Of a DNA stretch of 64,000 nt, positions 9,577-21,609 are shown one piece after another; the first letter of the stretch is position 1, and each line of letters begins with the position of its first letter. The position numbers and the translations under genes were made by a program. This stretch comes from Metapseudomonas otitidis. Lineage in GTDB: Bacteria > Pseudomonadota > Gammaproteobacteria > Pseudomonadales > Pseudomonadaceae. The stretch covers positions 62,001 through 126,000 of the forward strand of contig NZ_FOJP01000008.1 of the NCBI RefSeq assembly GCF_900111835.1, in the 5' to 3' direction. Under the pieces are notes generated by a model. That model worked only from the letters and a program-made list of their open reading frames with translations, made no database searches and was not told the origin of the DNA.

Positions 9577-10515
9577 ATGTCCGCATCCCTCGCATTCGTT
9601 TTCCCCGGCCAGGGCTCTCAGTCCCTTGGCATGCTGGCCGAGCACGGCGCTTCGAGCCGCCTGGTCGTAGAGACCTTCGGCGAAGCCTCCGAAGCACTCG
9701 GCTATGACCTGTGGGCCCTGACCCAGCAAGGTCCCGAGGAAAGCCTCAACCAGACCGACAAGACCCAGCCGGCGATCCTGACCGCGTCCATCGCCTTGTG
9801 GCGCCTGTGGCTGCAGGAAGGTGGCGCACGCCCTGCCTATGTGGCCGGTCACAGCCTGGGCGAATACTCCGCTCTGGTAGCCGCAGGCAGCCTGCAGCTC
9901 GCTGACGCCGTGAAGCTCGTCGAGCGCCGTGGGCAGTTGATGCAGCAGGCCGTCCCGGCTGGACAGGGCGGCATGGCGGCCATCCTGGGTCTCGAGGATG
10001 CCGATGTACTGGCAGCATGTGCCGAGGCTGCAAAGGGTGACGTGGTCAGTGCGGTGAATTTCAACGCGCCGGGCCAGGTGGTGATTGCCGGTTCGGCTGC
10101 AGCTGTCGAGCGTGCCATCGAAGCCTGCAAGGCGCGCGGTGCCAAGCGTGCGATGCCGCTGCCGGTGAGCGTGCCGTCCCACTGTGCCCTGATGAAGCCT
10201 GCTGCAGAGCGTTTCGCCGAGTCTGTCCAGGCGCTGGACTGGAAGGCGCCCGAGATCGCGCTGGTGCAGAACGTCAGCGCCTCGGTGGTGACCGATCTTG
10301 ATGTGCTCAAGGCCGACCTCCTGGCTCAGCTCTACAGCCCGGTCCGCTGGGTCGAGTCGATGGTGCGCCTGTCCGAGCAGGGTGTGACCGATCTCGTCGA
10401 GTGCGGCCCCGGCAAGGTCCTGAGCGGCCTGAACAAGCGCTGCGTCAAGGGCATCGCCACCCATAACCTGGATACCCCCGACGCCTTCGCAGCCGCTCGC
10501 GCTGCGCTGGCCTGA
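9577..10515 (+). CDS. fabD: Malonyl-CoA:ACP transacylase
   Basis: FabD loads malonyl groups on ACP for fatty acid synthesis. The N-terminal FVFPGQGSQ, the nucleophile motif GHSLGEYSAL (Ser about residue 93) and the PSHCALM histidine are present, and the length is 312 aa. The start at MSASLAFVFPGQG was chosen because the preceding in-frame residues, from 9538, resemble nothing in the family. A 101-bp gap separates it from plsX, so an extra promoter there is possible. It is followed 14 bp later by fabG. Confidence 0.96.
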   Translation: MSASLAFVFPGQGSQSLGMLAEHGASSRLVVETFGEASEALGYDLWALTQQGPEESLNQTDKTQPAILTASIALWRLWLQEGGARPAYVAGHSLGEYSALVAAGSLQLADAVKLVERRGQLMQQAVPAGQGGMAAILGLEDADVLAACAEAAKGDVVSAVNFNAPGQVVIAGSAAAVERAIEACKARGAKRAMPLPVSVPSHCALMKPAAERFAESVQALDWKAPEIALVQNVSASVVTDLDVLKADLLAQLYSPVRWVESMVRLSEQGVTDLVECGPGKVLSGLNKRCVKGIATHNLDTPDAFAAARAALA

Positions 10516-10529
10516 TCAAGGAGAAGAAC

Positions 10530-11273
10530 ATGAGTCTGCAAGGTAAGGTCGCACTGGTTACCGGCGCGAGCCGTGGTATCGGCCAGGCCATCGCCCTGGA
10601 ACTGGGCCGCCAAGGTGCCGTCGTCATCGGTACTGCCACCACGCCGGGCGGCGCCGAGCGCATTGCCGAATACCTGAAGGAGCACGGCATCGAAGGGGCC
10701 GGCCTGGTTCTGGATGTCAGCAGCGATGAATCCGTCGCCAGCACGCTGGAGCACATCCAGCAGCATCTGGGGCAGCCGCTGATCCTGGTGAACAATGCCG
10801 GCATCACCCGCGACAACCTGATGCTGCGCATGAAAGACGACGAATGGTTCGACGTCATCAATACCAACCTGAACAGCCTGTTCCGCTTGAGCAAGGCAGT
10901 TCTGAGGGGCATGACCAAGGCGCGCTGGGGCCGCATCATCAACATCGGCTCCGTGGTCGGTGCGATGGGTAACGCCGGCCAGGCCAACTACGCTGCTGCC
11001 AAGGCCGGTCTCGAGGGCTTCGGTCGGGCGCTGGCCCGTGAAGTGGGCTCTCGCGCCATCACCGTCAACTCCGTTGCCCCTGGCTTCATCGATACCGACA
11101 TGACCCGCGAACTGCCCGATGCGCAGCGCGAGGCCCTGTTGACCCAGATTCCGCTGGCTCGCCTTGGTCAGGCCGAGGAGATTGCGAAGGTGGTCGGATT
11201 CCTCGCTTCCGATGGTGCTTCCTACGTGACAGGGGCTACCATTCCGGTGAACGGTGGGATGTACATGAGCTGA
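10530..11273 (+). CDS. fabG: 3-oxoacyl-ACP reductase FabG
   Basis: FabG is the NADPH-dependent beta-ketoacyl-ACP reductase of type II fatty acid synthesis. The glycine motif TGASRGIG lies at residues 11-18, NNAG near 88, and the catalytic Ser141, Tyr154 and Lys158 fall in the order of the SDR family. It is 247 aa long. AAGGAGAAG stands before the ATG as a strong ribosome-binding site. Confidence 0.97.
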   Translation: MSLQGKVALVTGASRGIGQAIALELGRQGAVVIGTATTPGGAERIAEYLKEHGIEGAGLVLDVSSDESVASTLEHIQQHLGQPLILVNNAGITRDNLMLRMKDDEWFDVINTNLNSLFRLSKAVLRGMTKARWGRIINIGSVVGAMGNAGQANYAAAKAGLEGFGRALAREVGSRAITVNSVAPGFIDTDMTRELPDAQREALLTQIPLARLGQAEEIAKVVGFLASDGASYVTGATIPVNGGMYMS

Positions 11274-11386
11274 ATGTGACGAATCCCCTCAGGAAACTGT
11301 CATACGAGCTGTCTAAAATCCGGTACTCGAGTGCAATTGGGTTCTGGACGGCTCCTGACGGGGCCTGAAGGGGTTCGGAGTCCTGC

Positions 11387-11414
11387 TTGAAAAGCAGAAA
11401 ACCCTTTCTATACA
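11387..11414 (+). promoter_or_regulatory. Candidate promoter of acpP
   Basis: A -35 TTGAAA (11387-11392) and a -10 TATACA (11409-11414) are 16 bp apart in the 188-bp gap before acpP. ACP is made in large amounts, so its own promoter is expected. No terminator is seen between fabG and this site, so read-through is likely too. Confidence 0.6.
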
Positions 11415-11461
11415 CTGCAGCCCAAGCTGCACGGATTTTTCCATAGGAGTGAAAACAAGGT

Positions 11462-11698
11462 ATGAGCACCATCGAAGAACGCGTCAAGAAGATCGTCGCC
11501 GAGCAACTGGGCGTCAAAGAAGACGAAGTCACCAACAGCGCTTCCTTCGTTGAAGACCTGGGCGCCGACTCCCTTGACACCGTTGAGCTGGTGATGGCTC
11601 TGGAAGAGGAATTCGAGACCGAGATTCCGGACGAGCAAGCCGAGAAGATCACCACCGTTCAGGAAGCCATCGATTACATCAACGCTCACGCGCAATAA
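11462..11698 (+). CDS. acpP: Acyl carrier protein
   Basis: The 78-aa acidic protein carries the phosphopantetheine attachment motif [18 protein letters not shown] with Ser37. The helices around it are the canonical AcpP sequence. It carries growing acyl chains between the Fab enzymes encoded on both sides. A strong terminator follows it, which should give a short abundant acpP message. Confidence 0.98.
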   Translation: MSTIEERVKKIVAEQLGVKEDEVTNSASFVEDLGADSLDTVELVMALEEEFETEIPDEQAEKITTVQEAIDYINAHAQ

Positions 11699-11722
11699 GT
11701 AATCGTCGGTTCCCCGACCTGG

Positions 11723-11757
11723 AAAAGCCGCACGACCCTGAAGGTCGTGCGGCTTTT
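11723..11757 (+). terminator. Terminator after acpP
   Basis: A 15-bp perfect stem (AAAAGCCGCACGACC with its complement, loop CTGAA) is followed by a T-rich tail. It separates acpP from fabF, so fabF depends on read-through or on a start within the remaining 50 bp. Confidence 0.9.
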
Positions 11758-11806
11758 CTTTAAGCGGTTTTTGCCGCCGATCAGCAACATGTAAAAGGAG
11801 AGCGCT

Positions 11807-13051
11807 GTGTCGCGTAGACGCGTCGTGATCACCGGCCTTGGCATGCTGTCGCCCTTGGGCAACACCGTCGCCGATAGCTGGCAAGGCATCCTGGCTGGCC
11901 GCAGTGGCATCGGCCTCATCGAGCATATGGATCTGTCGGCCTATGCCACCCGTTTCGGCGGCTCGGTCAAGGGCTTCGATGTCGAGCAGTACCTGTCGGC
12001 CAAGGAAGCACGAAAGCTCGACCTGTTCATCCAGTACGGCCTGGCTGCGAGTTTCCAGGCCGTGCGTGACGCTGGCCTGGAAGTGACCGATGCCAACCGT
12101 GAGCGCATCGGCGTGGCCATGGGGTCGGGCATCGGTGGCCTGACCAACATCGAGAACAACTGCCGTTCGCTGATCGAGCAGGGACCGCGGCGCATCTCGC
12201 CGTTCTTCGTCCCGGGGTCGATCATCAACATGGTGTCCGGCTTCCTGTCGATCCACCTGGGTATCCAGGGGCCTAACTACGCCATCGCCACGGCGTGCAC
12301 CACCGGTACCCATTGCATCGGCATGGCGGCGCGCAACATCGCCTACGGTGAGGCGGACGTGATGATCGCCGGTGGCTCCGAGATGGCGGCCTGCGGCCTC
12401 GGTCTCGGCGGCTTCGGTGCGGCCCGTGCACTGTCTACCCGCAACGACGAGCCGACTCGCGCGAGCCGCCCGTGGGACAAAGGGCGCGATGGCTTCGTGC
12501 TGTCGGATGGCGCCGGTGCGCTGGTGCTCGAAGAGCTGGAGCACGCCCGTGCCCGTGGCGCCACCATCTATGCCGAGCTGGTCGGCTTCGGCATGAGTGG
12601 CGATGCCTTCCACATGACCTCTCCGCCGGATGACGGCGCCGGTGCCGCGCGCTGCATGCGCAACGCCCTGCGTGATGCCGGTCTGAATGCGGACCAGGTG
12701 CAGTACATCAATGCCCATGGCACCTCGACGCCGGCCGGTGACCTGGCGGAAGCCGCTGCCGTGAAGAGCGTCTTCGGCGATCACGCCTACCGCGTTGCGG
12801 TGAGCTCGACCAAGTCGATGACCGGTCACCTCCTGGGCGCTGCCGGGGCCGTTGAGGCGATCTTCAGCGTGCTGGCGATCCGCGACCAGGTGGCTCCGCC
12901 GACCATCAACCTGGAGGAGCCGGATGAAGGCTGTGACCTGGATTTCGTGCCTCACCAGGCGCGCTCCATGCCCATCGACGTCGTCCTGTCCAACTCCTTC
13001 GGCTTTGGCGGCACCAACGGTTCCCTGGTGTTCCGTCGCTTCGAGGGCTGA
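11807..13051 (+). CDS. fabF: 3-oxoacyl-ACP synthase II
   Basis: FabF elongates acyl-ACP with malonyl-ACP and is important for cis-vaccenate. The catalytic triad is visible: Cys164 in [10 protein letters not shown], then the histidines in HGTSTPAGD and [10 protein letters not shown]. The GTG start follows AAAGGAG by 7 bp. It is 414 aa, full length for the family. Its stop overlaps the pabC start (TGATG), so the two are translationally coupled. Confidence 0.96.
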   Translation: MSRRRVVITGLGMLSPLGNTVADSWQGILAGRSGIGLIEHMDLSAYATRFGGSVKGFDVEQYLSAKEARKLDLFIQYGLAASFQAVRDAGLEVTDANRERIGVAMGSGIGGLTNIENNCRSLIEQGPRRISPFFVPGSIINMVSGFLSIHLGIQGPNYAIATACTTGTHCIGMAARNIAYGEADVMIAGGSEMAACGLGLGGFGAARALSTRNDEPTRASRPWDKGRDGFVLSDGAGALVLEELEHARARGATIYAELVGFGMSGDAFHMTSPPDDGAGAARCMRNALRDAGLNADQVQYINAHGTSTPAGDLAEAAAVKSVFGDHAYRVAVSSTKSMTGHLLGAAGAVEAIFSVLAIRDQVAPPTINLEEPDEGCDLDFVPHQARSMPIDVVLSNSFGFGGTNGSLVFRRFEG

Positions 13052-13863
13052 TGGACGACTGGATCGATGGCCGGCCGGCCGCTTCCCTTCCCATGAGGGA
13101 TCGCGGCCTGGCCTACGGCGACGGACTGTTCGAGACCATCGCCGTTCGCCGGGGCGTTCCAAGCCTTTTGGAGCGTCATCTGGCGCGCTTGGCTGAAGGC
13201 GCGCGTCGGCTCTTCCTGTCCCTGGATCTGGAGACCGTTCGTAACGAGCTCCTGGCATTCTCCGCCGAATTGGGGGAGGGCGTTGCAAAGCTCATCGTCA
13301 CCCGGGGTGATGGCCTGCGCGGCTATGCACCCTCCAGCGGCCCGGCGCGTCGCCTGCTGATGGCCAGTCCATTGCCTGCCTACCCATCGGTATGCGCCGA
13401 AGAGGGCATCGAGCTTTTTCCCTGCACCACGCGCCTGGCCGAGCAACCCCTGCTGGCTGGCCTCAAGCATTTGAACCGGCTTGAGCAGGTTCTCGCGCGT
13501 GCCGAGTGGAGTGACCCCCGCTATGCGGAAGGGTTGGTACGAGACCATTCGGGCCGGCTGATCGAGGGCGTGTTCAGCAACCTTTTCCTCGTGCATGACG
13601 GCCAGTTGCTGACGCCGGACCTGCAGCGCTGTGGTGTGCAGGGTGTCATGCGCGCGGCATTGCTGGATCTGGCCGCAGCCCAGGGAATCAACGTCCAGGT
13701 CCGCGACATCGCGTTCGACGAGTTGGCGGTCGCTGACGAGGTCTTTACCTGCAACAGCCTCTATGGCATCTGGCCGGTGCGCGCCTGCAGCGAGCATGTC
13801 TGGTCGGTGGGCCCGCTCACCCGTAAACTGCAGCCCCTTGCCCTCGCCCAACTGGACTGCTGA
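13051..13863 (+). CDS. pabC: Aminodeoxychorismate lyase
   Basis: PabC releases pyruvate from aminodeoxychorismate to give p-aminobenzoate for folate. It is a fold-type IV PLP enzyme. The PLP lysine is in LKHLNRLEQVLAR (Lys139), and DRGLAYGDGLFET near the N-terminus is typical. It is 270 aa. The position between fabF and mltG is the same as in E. coli. Confidence 0.94.
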   Translation: MDDWIDGRPAASLPMRDRGLAYGDGLFETIAVRRGVPSLLERHLARLAEGARRLFLSLDLETVRNELLAFSAELGEGVAKLIVTRGDGLRGYAPSSGPARRLLMASPLPAYPSVCAEEGIELFPCTTRLAEQPLLAGLKHLNRLEQVLARAEWSDPRYAEGLVRDHSGRLIEGVFSNLFLVHDGQLLTPDLQRCGVQGVMRAALLDLAAAQGINVQVRDIAFDELAVADEVFTCNSLYGIWPVRACSEHVWSVGPLTRKLQPLALAQLDC

Positions 13864-13866
13864 TTC

Positions 13867-16530
<2,664 letters not shown>

Positions 16531-16564
16531 AATCGCCCACTGAGCCAGCCAGCAGGAACGCCGA

Positions 16565-16921
16565 ATGAGTCTCCCACCCAATCTAGGCCCGCGTAACGGG
16601 ATCCTGTCCCTGACGATCAAGGACAAGTCCGTTCTCTACGCCGCCTACATGCCGTTCATCAAGAACGGTGGCCTGTTCATCCCCACCAACAAGAGCTACA
16701 AACTCGGTGACGAGGTGTTCATGCTGCTGAACCTGATGGATGAGCAGGAGAAGATCCCGGTGGCGGGCAAGGTGGTGTGGATCACCCCGAAGGGCGCCCA
16801 GGGCAACCGGGCTGCCGGCATCGGCGTGCAGTTCAACGATGGCGACACCACCGCCCGCAACAAGATCGAGACCTACCTGGCCGGCGCGCTGAAGTCCGAT
16901 CGTCCCACCCACACCATGTAA
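16565..16921 (+). CDS. pilZ: Type IV pilus assembly protein PilZ
   Basis: The 118-aa product is the founding PilZ protein, needed for type IV pilus assembly and twitching. It has the compact PilZ beta-barrel sequence but lacks the N-terminal RxxxR motif that binds cyclic di-GMP, as known for this orthologue, which acts through the PilB ATPase and FimX. It lies downstream of holB, as in other Pseudomonas and Xanthomonas. Confidence 0.94.
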   Translation: MSLPPNLGPRNGILSLTIKDKSVLYAAYMPFIKNGGLFIPTNKSYKLGDEVFMLLNLMDEQEKIPVAGKVVWITPKGAQGNRAAGIGVQFNDGDTTARNKIETYLAGALKSDRPTHTM

Positions 16922-16977
16922 TCTCCGGCGCCGCCCAGGCGGCGCTTCCCTGTACCCCTCCAGTGGCACCCCGCACC

Positions 16978-17763
16978 ATGTTGGTCGACTCTCATTGTCA
17001 TCTTGATCGCCTTGACCTGGCTGCCCATGGCGGCTCCCTCGATGCAGCGCTCGATGCGGCGCGCGCCCGGGGCGTTGGGCAATTCCTTTGCATTGGCGTG
17101 AGCGCCGAGAACGCTGCCGCAGTGAAGGCCCTGGCCGACCGCTACGGTGATGTGCACTGCTCGGTCGGCGTACACCCGCTGGATCTCGCGCCTGGTCAGC
17201 CTCCAGCCCTGGACTGGTTGCTGCAGGAACTGGATCACCCGCGTGTGGTGGCCATTGGCGAGACCGGGCTCGACTATCACTACGAGCCGGAGGCAGCGGA
17301 GCTCCAGCAGCAGGCTTTCCAACTGCACCTCGAGGCTGCACGGATCACCGGCAAGCCGGTCATCGTCCACACCCGCGAGGCGCGGGCGGACACCCTTGCC
17401 CTGCTGCGAGAAGCTGCCTTGCCCCAGGCAGGCGTGTTGCATTGCTTCACCGAAGACTGGGACATGGCCCGGGCTGCGCTCGACATCGGCTTCTATATCT
17501 CCCTGTCAGGGATCGTCACCTTCCGCAATGCCGAGGCGCTGCGCGAGGTCGCTCGCCAGGTGCCTGCCGATCGGTTGCTGGTAGAGACGGATTCCCCCTA
17601 CCTGGCACCGGTGCCCCACCGGGGCAAGGCGAACCTGCCGCAGTATGTGCGCGAGGTGGCGGAGTTCCTGGCGGAGCTGAGGGGGGTGTCCTATGACGCG
17701 CTGGCCGAGCAGACCACGGCCAACTTCTACCGTCTGTTCCCTCTGGCCCAATCGGCTGCCTGA
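16978..17763 (+). CDS. TatD-family metal-dependent hydrolase (YcfH type)
   Basis: TatD proteins are TIM-barrel metalloenzymes with DNase or exonuclease activity. The metal ligands are visible in DSHCHLD, GETGLDYH, VHTREA, HCFTED and VETDSPYLAP. The start at MLVDSHCHLD puts the first motif at the N-terminus; the frame is open much further upstream but that part overlaps pilZ. It is 261 aa. In P. aeruginosa the tatD gene at this place follows pilZ in the same way. Confidence 0.92.
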   Translation: MLVDSHCHLDRLDLAAHGGSLDAALDAARARGVGQFLCIGVSAENAAAVKALADRYGDVHCSVGVHPLDLAPGQPPALDWLLQELDHPRVVAIGETGLDYHYEPEAAELQQQAFQLHLEAARITGKPVIVHTREARADTLALLREAALPQAGVLHCFTEDWDMARAALDIGFYISLSGIVTFRNAEALREVARQVPADRLLVETDSPYLAPVPHRGKANLPQYVREVAEFLAELRGVSYDALAEQTTANFYRLFPLAQSAA

Positions 17764-17772
17764 CGCACAGGC

Positions 17773-17892
17773 AAAAAAAACCCGGGTTCTGGGGGATGAA
17801 TCCGGGTCAAGACCATTAGGAGTAAAACAAAGTACGCGATCCTCGGTACTTTGGCCGGCGGGGCACTTGGGGGGAGATGCCGCGCACCGGTA
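17773..17892 (-). ncRNA. rgsA: RgsA-like small RNA (P16 family), RpoS/Gac-regulated
   Basis: On the minus strand a G+C hairpin (CCCGG ... CCGGG arms) ends in eight T residues at about 17773. The loop contains the CATCCCCCAG stretch that I recall as conserved in P16/RgsA. A -10-like AATACT at 17904-17899 predicts a start near 17892 and an RNA of about 120 nt, the size of RgsA. The location between a tatD-side gene and a TetR gene is the rgsA locus of P. aeruginosa (PA2958-PA2957). RgsA is known as an RpoS-dependent, Gac-influenced sRNA. The 5' end is an estimate. Confidence 0.75.
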
Positions 17893-17904
17893 AAGGGAAG
17901 TATT

Positions 17905-18327
17905 GGCCAATATCCCCGAGCGTCCAGAGCAGATCGGTCGTTTTTTAAACAGATTTGGAATACTCCCGCGCCCGCTGAGTCCCCCCTGTTCCTGCCTATC
18001 GTCTTGCATGCCGCAGCCCCAAAGAATGGGCGCAACATGACTTTTTCCACTTTGATCGGGCTTACAGCGAGCGTCGAATCGTCTGGCGTCGTCTTATAGA
18101 TTGCTGATCGAATCCGGTCGGATTGATGTCTGGATATCTTCCAAGCGTTCTGTTTGGAAGGGGCGAAACCCTTCTGGGTCGCGCTTTCTAGCCATCCGGG
18201 GGCGTGTCGGCTGCTGCCTAATATGCCCGGCTGGGTGCTGGCAATACGCTCATAGTCGGATGTTCCGTGCATTTTGCCGGCATTTAGGCATAATACGCGG
18301 CTTGATTTTTGACCCTATAGTCCCTTT
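17905..18327. other. Intergenic region between rgsA and the TetR gene
   Basis: This stretch should hold the upstream control sequence of rgsA on the minus strand and the promoter of the TetR gene on the plus strand. A CATAATACG stretch near 18288-18296 looks like a -10 element for the latter, but I see no convincing -35. No coding sequence is supported. Confidence 0.4.
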
Positions 18328-18966
18328 ATGCAGAAAGAACCCCGTAAAGTCCGTGAGTTTCGCCGCCGCGAGCAGGAAATCCTCGATACCGCGCTCAAAC
18401 TGTTCCTGGAGCAGGGCGAGGACAGCGTCACCGTCGAGATGATTGCCGACGCAGTGGGTATCGGCAAAGGCACGATCTACAAGCACTTCAAGTCCAAGGC
18501 CGAGATCTACCTGCGCCTGATGCTGGACTACGAGCGTGACCTGAACGAACTGCTCCACTCGGCGGACGTGGATCGCGACAAGGAAGCCCTGTCCCGCGCC
18601 TATTTCGAGTTCCGGATGCGGGATCCGCAGCGCTACCGCCTGTTCGACCGCTTGGAGGAGAAGGTGGTGAAGAACAGCCAGGTGCCCGAGATGGTGGAGC
18701 AGCTGCACAAGATCCGTGCGTCCAACTTCGAGCGCCTGACCCAGTTGATCAAGGGGCGTATCGCCGAAGGCAAGCTGGAAGACGTACCGCCTTACTTCCA
18801 CTACTGCGCGGCCTGGGCGCTGGTGCATGGCGCCGTTGCGCTCTACCACTCGCCCTTCTGGAGCAACGTCCTGGAAGACCAGGAAGGCTTCTTCCAGTTC
18901 CTGATGGACATCGGCGTGCGCATGGGCAACAAGCGCAAGCGTGACAATGAGTCGCCATCCGGCTGA
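18328..18966 (+). CDS. TetR/AcrR family transcriptional regulator
   Basis: The 212-aa protein has an N-terminal TetR helix-turn-helix (about residues 12-58) with the typical VTVEMIADAVGIGKGTIYKHFKSKAEIY. The C-terminal ligand domain is not diagnostic. P. aeruginosa has a TetR gene (PA2957) beside rgsA at this place. The closest neighbours on the same strand are the radical SAM genes, starting 85 bp later. Whether it controls them is unknown. Confidence 0.88.
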   Translation: MQKEPRKVREFRRREQEILDTALKLFLEQGEDSVTVEMIADAVGIGKGTIYKHFKSKAEIYLRLMLDYERDLNELLHSADVDRDKEALSRAYFEFRMRDPQRYRLFDRLEEKVVKNSQVPEMVEQLHKIRASNFERLTQLIKGRIAEGKLEDVPPYFHYCAAWALVHGAVALYHSPFWSNVLEDQEGFFQFLMDIGVRMGNKRKRDNESPSG

Positions 18967-19051
18967 GTGATGGACGCCTGCTGGGCGCCGAGCCATGGGA
19001 CGGGCTCGGGGCCCGGCGATATACTGCGCCACCCCCTCCTCGGAGCGTCCC

Positions 19052-20020
19052 GTGATCGTCGATCGACAAGGCAGGCGGTTTCGCAACCTGCGCATCAGCC
19101 TCACTGCCGCTTGCAACTACGCCTGTACCTACTGCGTGCCTGACGGCAAGCGCCTGGTCGCCGCCCATGACGAGTTGCCTGCCGATGCGCTGGTGCGCGG
19201 TGTGGCTTACCTGATCGAAGCCGCGGGCATCGAACGGTTGCGCATCACCGGCGGAGAGCCCCTGGTCAGCCCCAAGCTCGAAGCCTTTCTGGATGGCATC
19301 GGCCAGCTCGGTCTCGATGACATCAGCCTGACCACCAACGGCCAGCTGCTTTCCCGCAAGTTGTCCGCGCTGCTTGCCTGCGGCATCCGTCGCCTCAATG
19401 TTTCCCTGGATACCCTCGATGCGGATGCCTTCCGCCGGATCGCCAGGGGAGGAGACTTGGCGTCCGTGCTTCGTGGAATGGATGAAGCGGCCGCTGCCGG
19501 GATCAGGATCAAGGTCAACATGGTGCCGCTGCGGGGCCAGAACCTCGACCAGGTGCTGCCCCTGCTGGAGTACTGCCTGGCGCGCGGCTTCGAGCTGCGC
19601 TTCATCGAACTGATGCGCATGGGGCACCTGGCACGCGACGCGGCTGGCTTCCAGCGTCAGTTCGTCGGCCTGGATGAACTGCTGGCCGCCATTGGCGAGC
19701 AGTACGCCTATGTCCAGGCCGATGCGCCGGTGGACGCGACCGCGTTGCGCTATGAGATTCCGGGACGCGGCCACTTCGGGGTGATCGCCAATGAGAGTGT
19801 GCCCTTCTGCCGGACCTGTTCGCGCCTGCGCCTGTCGTCCACGGGCTGGCTGCATGGCTGCCTGTCCTCCAGCAATCGTCACTATGTGGGGGACTTGTTG
19901 CACAAACCCCGTCACCAGGCACTCCCTGCACTGCAGCGGCTGCTCGTCAGCGCGTTGGCGGACAAGCAGGATGTCGCCTTCTCCGGTGGTGTGACGGTCA
20001 TGAAGATCATCGGCGGCTGA
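19052..20020 (+). CDS. MoaA-like radical SAM protein (GTP 3',8-cyclase family)
   Basis: The 322-aa protein has the radical SAM cluster motif CNYACTYC (CX3CX2C) near residue 17, GGEPL (SAM binding), and a C-terminal second cluster motif FCRTCSRLRLSSTGWLHGC (CX2CX13C). It ends in Gly-Gly, the conserved MoaA tail that reaches into the active site. All these support a true GTP 3',8-cyclase for molybdenum cofactor synthesis. The GTG start was chosen because RRFRNLRISLTAACNY is the family N-terminus. No other moa gene is nearby, so it may be a paralogue with its own role or a back-up copy. Confidence 0.75.
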   Translation: MIVDRQGRRFRNLRISLTAACNYACTYCVPDGKRLVAAHDELPADALVRGVAYLIEAAGIERLRITGGEPLVSPKLEAFLDGIGQLGLDDISLTTNGQLLSRKLSALLACGIRRLNVSLDTLDADAFRRIARGGDLASVLRGMDEAAAAGIRIKVNMVPLRGQNLDQVLPLLEYCLARGFELRFIELMRMGHLARDAAGFQRQFVGLDELLAAIGEQYAYVQADAPVDATALRYEIPGRGHFGVIANESVPFCRTCSRLRLSSTGWLHGCLSSSNRHYVGDLLHKPRHQALPALQRLLVSALADKQDVAFSGGVTVMKIIGG

Positions 20021-20045
20021 CGGCCGCCTCGGCGAGAAACAGCCC

Positions 20046-20933
20046 ATGAGCTTTCCCGTTTCCTATATCGAACCCGTGTTCCGGCCGCCGAGTGAGGCGA
20101 ACTCCCTGATCCTGCCGGTGACCAACGGCTGTTCGTGGAACCAGTGCACCTTTTGCGAGATGTACACGCAGCCCCAGAAGAAATTCCGGGCGCGTGATGA
20201 AGCGCAAGTGCTGGAGGAAATCCGTCGCTGCGGCGAACAACTGATCGTCCAGCGGGTTTTCCTGGCTGATGGCGATGCGCTGGTGCTGCCGACTCACCGC
20301 CTGCTGACGATTCTCCGCGCCATTGCCGAGCACCTGCCGGAGGTGACGCGCGTCTCCAGCTATTGCCTGCCGAGGAACTTGCGCCGCAAATCGGTCGAGG
20401 AGCTGAAGGAGTTGGCCGATGCGGGCTTGGGGATGGTGTATGTCGGTGCCGAGTCGGGGGACGACGAGGTGCTGGCCCGGGTCAACAAGGGTGAAACCGC
20501 GGCCTCGACCCGCGATGCATTGCTGAAGCTCGGCGAGGCTGGCATCACCCGTTCGGTGATGATCCTCAACGGGCTTGGCGGAGCGGGGCTCAGTGACCAG
20601 CATGCTGATCGTTCAGCGCAGTTGATGAACGAGACCCAGCCCGAATTTCTATCCACGCTGGTGGTCAGCTTTCCCATGGGGGATGACCGCCTGCGGTCGT
20701 GTTTCGAGGATTTCCGTCCCCTGGACCAGATCGGCCTGTTCCGCGAAGTCGAGCGGATGCTGGAGGGGCTGGAGCTGCGCGACACGGTCTTCCGCAGTGA
20801 CCATGCGTCCAACTACCTGGTCCTCAAGGGGCAGCTGGGAGCGGACAAGCCGCGCCTGCTGGAGCAGGTGCGCCAGGCCATCGCTGCGCCAGGGCGCGCC
20901 AATCTTCGCCAGGAATGGCAGCGTGGGTTGTGA
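20046..20933 (+). CDS. Radical SAM protein of unknown function
   Basis: The 295-aa protein has a radical SAM motif with unusual spacing, CSWNQCTFC (CX4CX2C), within residues 27-39, and follows the COG1032-like pattern (RVFLADGDALVL, YVGAESGDDEVLARVNKG). The latter resembles the Elp3/HemN-type barrel. I see no C-terminal second cluster and no B12 domain. It starts 25 bp after the MoaA-like gene and is probably co-transcribed. The substrate is unknown. Confidence 0.8.
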   Translation: MSFPVSYIEPVFRPPSEANSLILPVTNGCSWNQCTFCEMYTQPQKKFRARDEAQVLEEIRRCGEQLIVQRVFLADGDALVLPTHRLLTILRAIAEHLPEVTRVSSYCLPRNLRRKSVEELKELADAGLGMVYVGAESGDDEVLARVNKGETAASTRDALLKLGEAGITRSVMILNGLGGAGLSDQHADRSAQLMNETQPEFLSTLVVSFPMGDDRLRSCFEDFRPLDQIGLFREVERMLEGLELRDTVFRSDHASNYLVLKGQLGADKPRLLEQVRQAIAAPGRANLRQEWQRGL

Positions 20934-20996
20934 TGGCGCGGAACCTGCATTTCATACCGCCAGTGCCGGATTTACGTCGCTGGACGGAGGAACGTT

Positions 20997-21599
20997 ATGC
21001 ATAGGCTGATGGTGTTGCTGGTGATCGTGGCGTTGGGTGGCTGCATGAAGGTGAGCGACCTGGCCCTGGGCGCGCGTGACCACATGAGCGATGCGGGCCT
21101 GCTGGACCACAGCGAGACGCGCCGTGCCAATACGTGGCGCCTGCAGGCGGACTCCCTCATCTATATCGCCCAGAGCGCCTTCATGCCGGAGAACGGCACC
21201 CATACCCGGCCGAACGTGGTGGCGGAGGAGGCGTTCCGGGGCTTCGTCGAGTATTTCCCCATGGTCCGTCGCGCACGCAAGCCAGTGAGCCTGGAGCAGG
21301 CGATGAGCGAGGCACGGGCGGTTGGGGCGAACTACCTGCTGTATACGCGCTTCGCCGATGCGGATGACCGGATCGGCACGCTGGAAGAGTGGGAGGACCA
21401 GGAAGCGGTGGATAGGCTCGGCGTCGACAACGGCGTGATCCAGCTGATGCTGATCGAGACCAACACCCGCTACCTGGTGGACACCGCGCGGATCACCAAC
21501 CGTGGCGGGCTGTTCACCTTCTATGACCAGAAGCCCGAGGATCTGATCGGTCCGCCCCTGAGAGAGTATGCGCGCAGCCTGTTGGGGCTGAGCCGCTGA
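20997..21599 (+). CDS. DUF4823-type lipoprotein
   Basis: A lipoprotein signal peptide ([16 protein letters not shown], lipid Cys at residue 16) leads a 200-aa protein matching what I know of DUF4823, a family of Pseudomonas lipoproteins of unknown role. The sequence after the Cys contains no Asp at +2, so sorting to the outer membrane is likely. GGAGGAACGTT precedes the ATG. The next gene starts 10 bp after it. Confidence 0.7.
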   Translation: MHRLMVLLVIVALGGCMKVSDLALGARDHMSDAGLLDHSETRRANTWRLQADSLIYIAQSAFMPENGTHTRPNVVAEEAFRGFVEYFPMVRRARKPVSLEQAMSEARAVGANYLLYTRFADADDRIGTLEEWEDQEAVDRLGVDNGVIQLMLIETNTRYLVDTARITNRGGLFTFYDQKPEDLIGPPLREYARSLLGLSR

Positions 21600-21609
21600 G
21601 GAGGATGCC

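Noticed and set aside
17727-18272. Minus-strand frame across the rgsA locus
   Set aside because: It has no family resemblance and overlaps the terminator and body of the small RNA.
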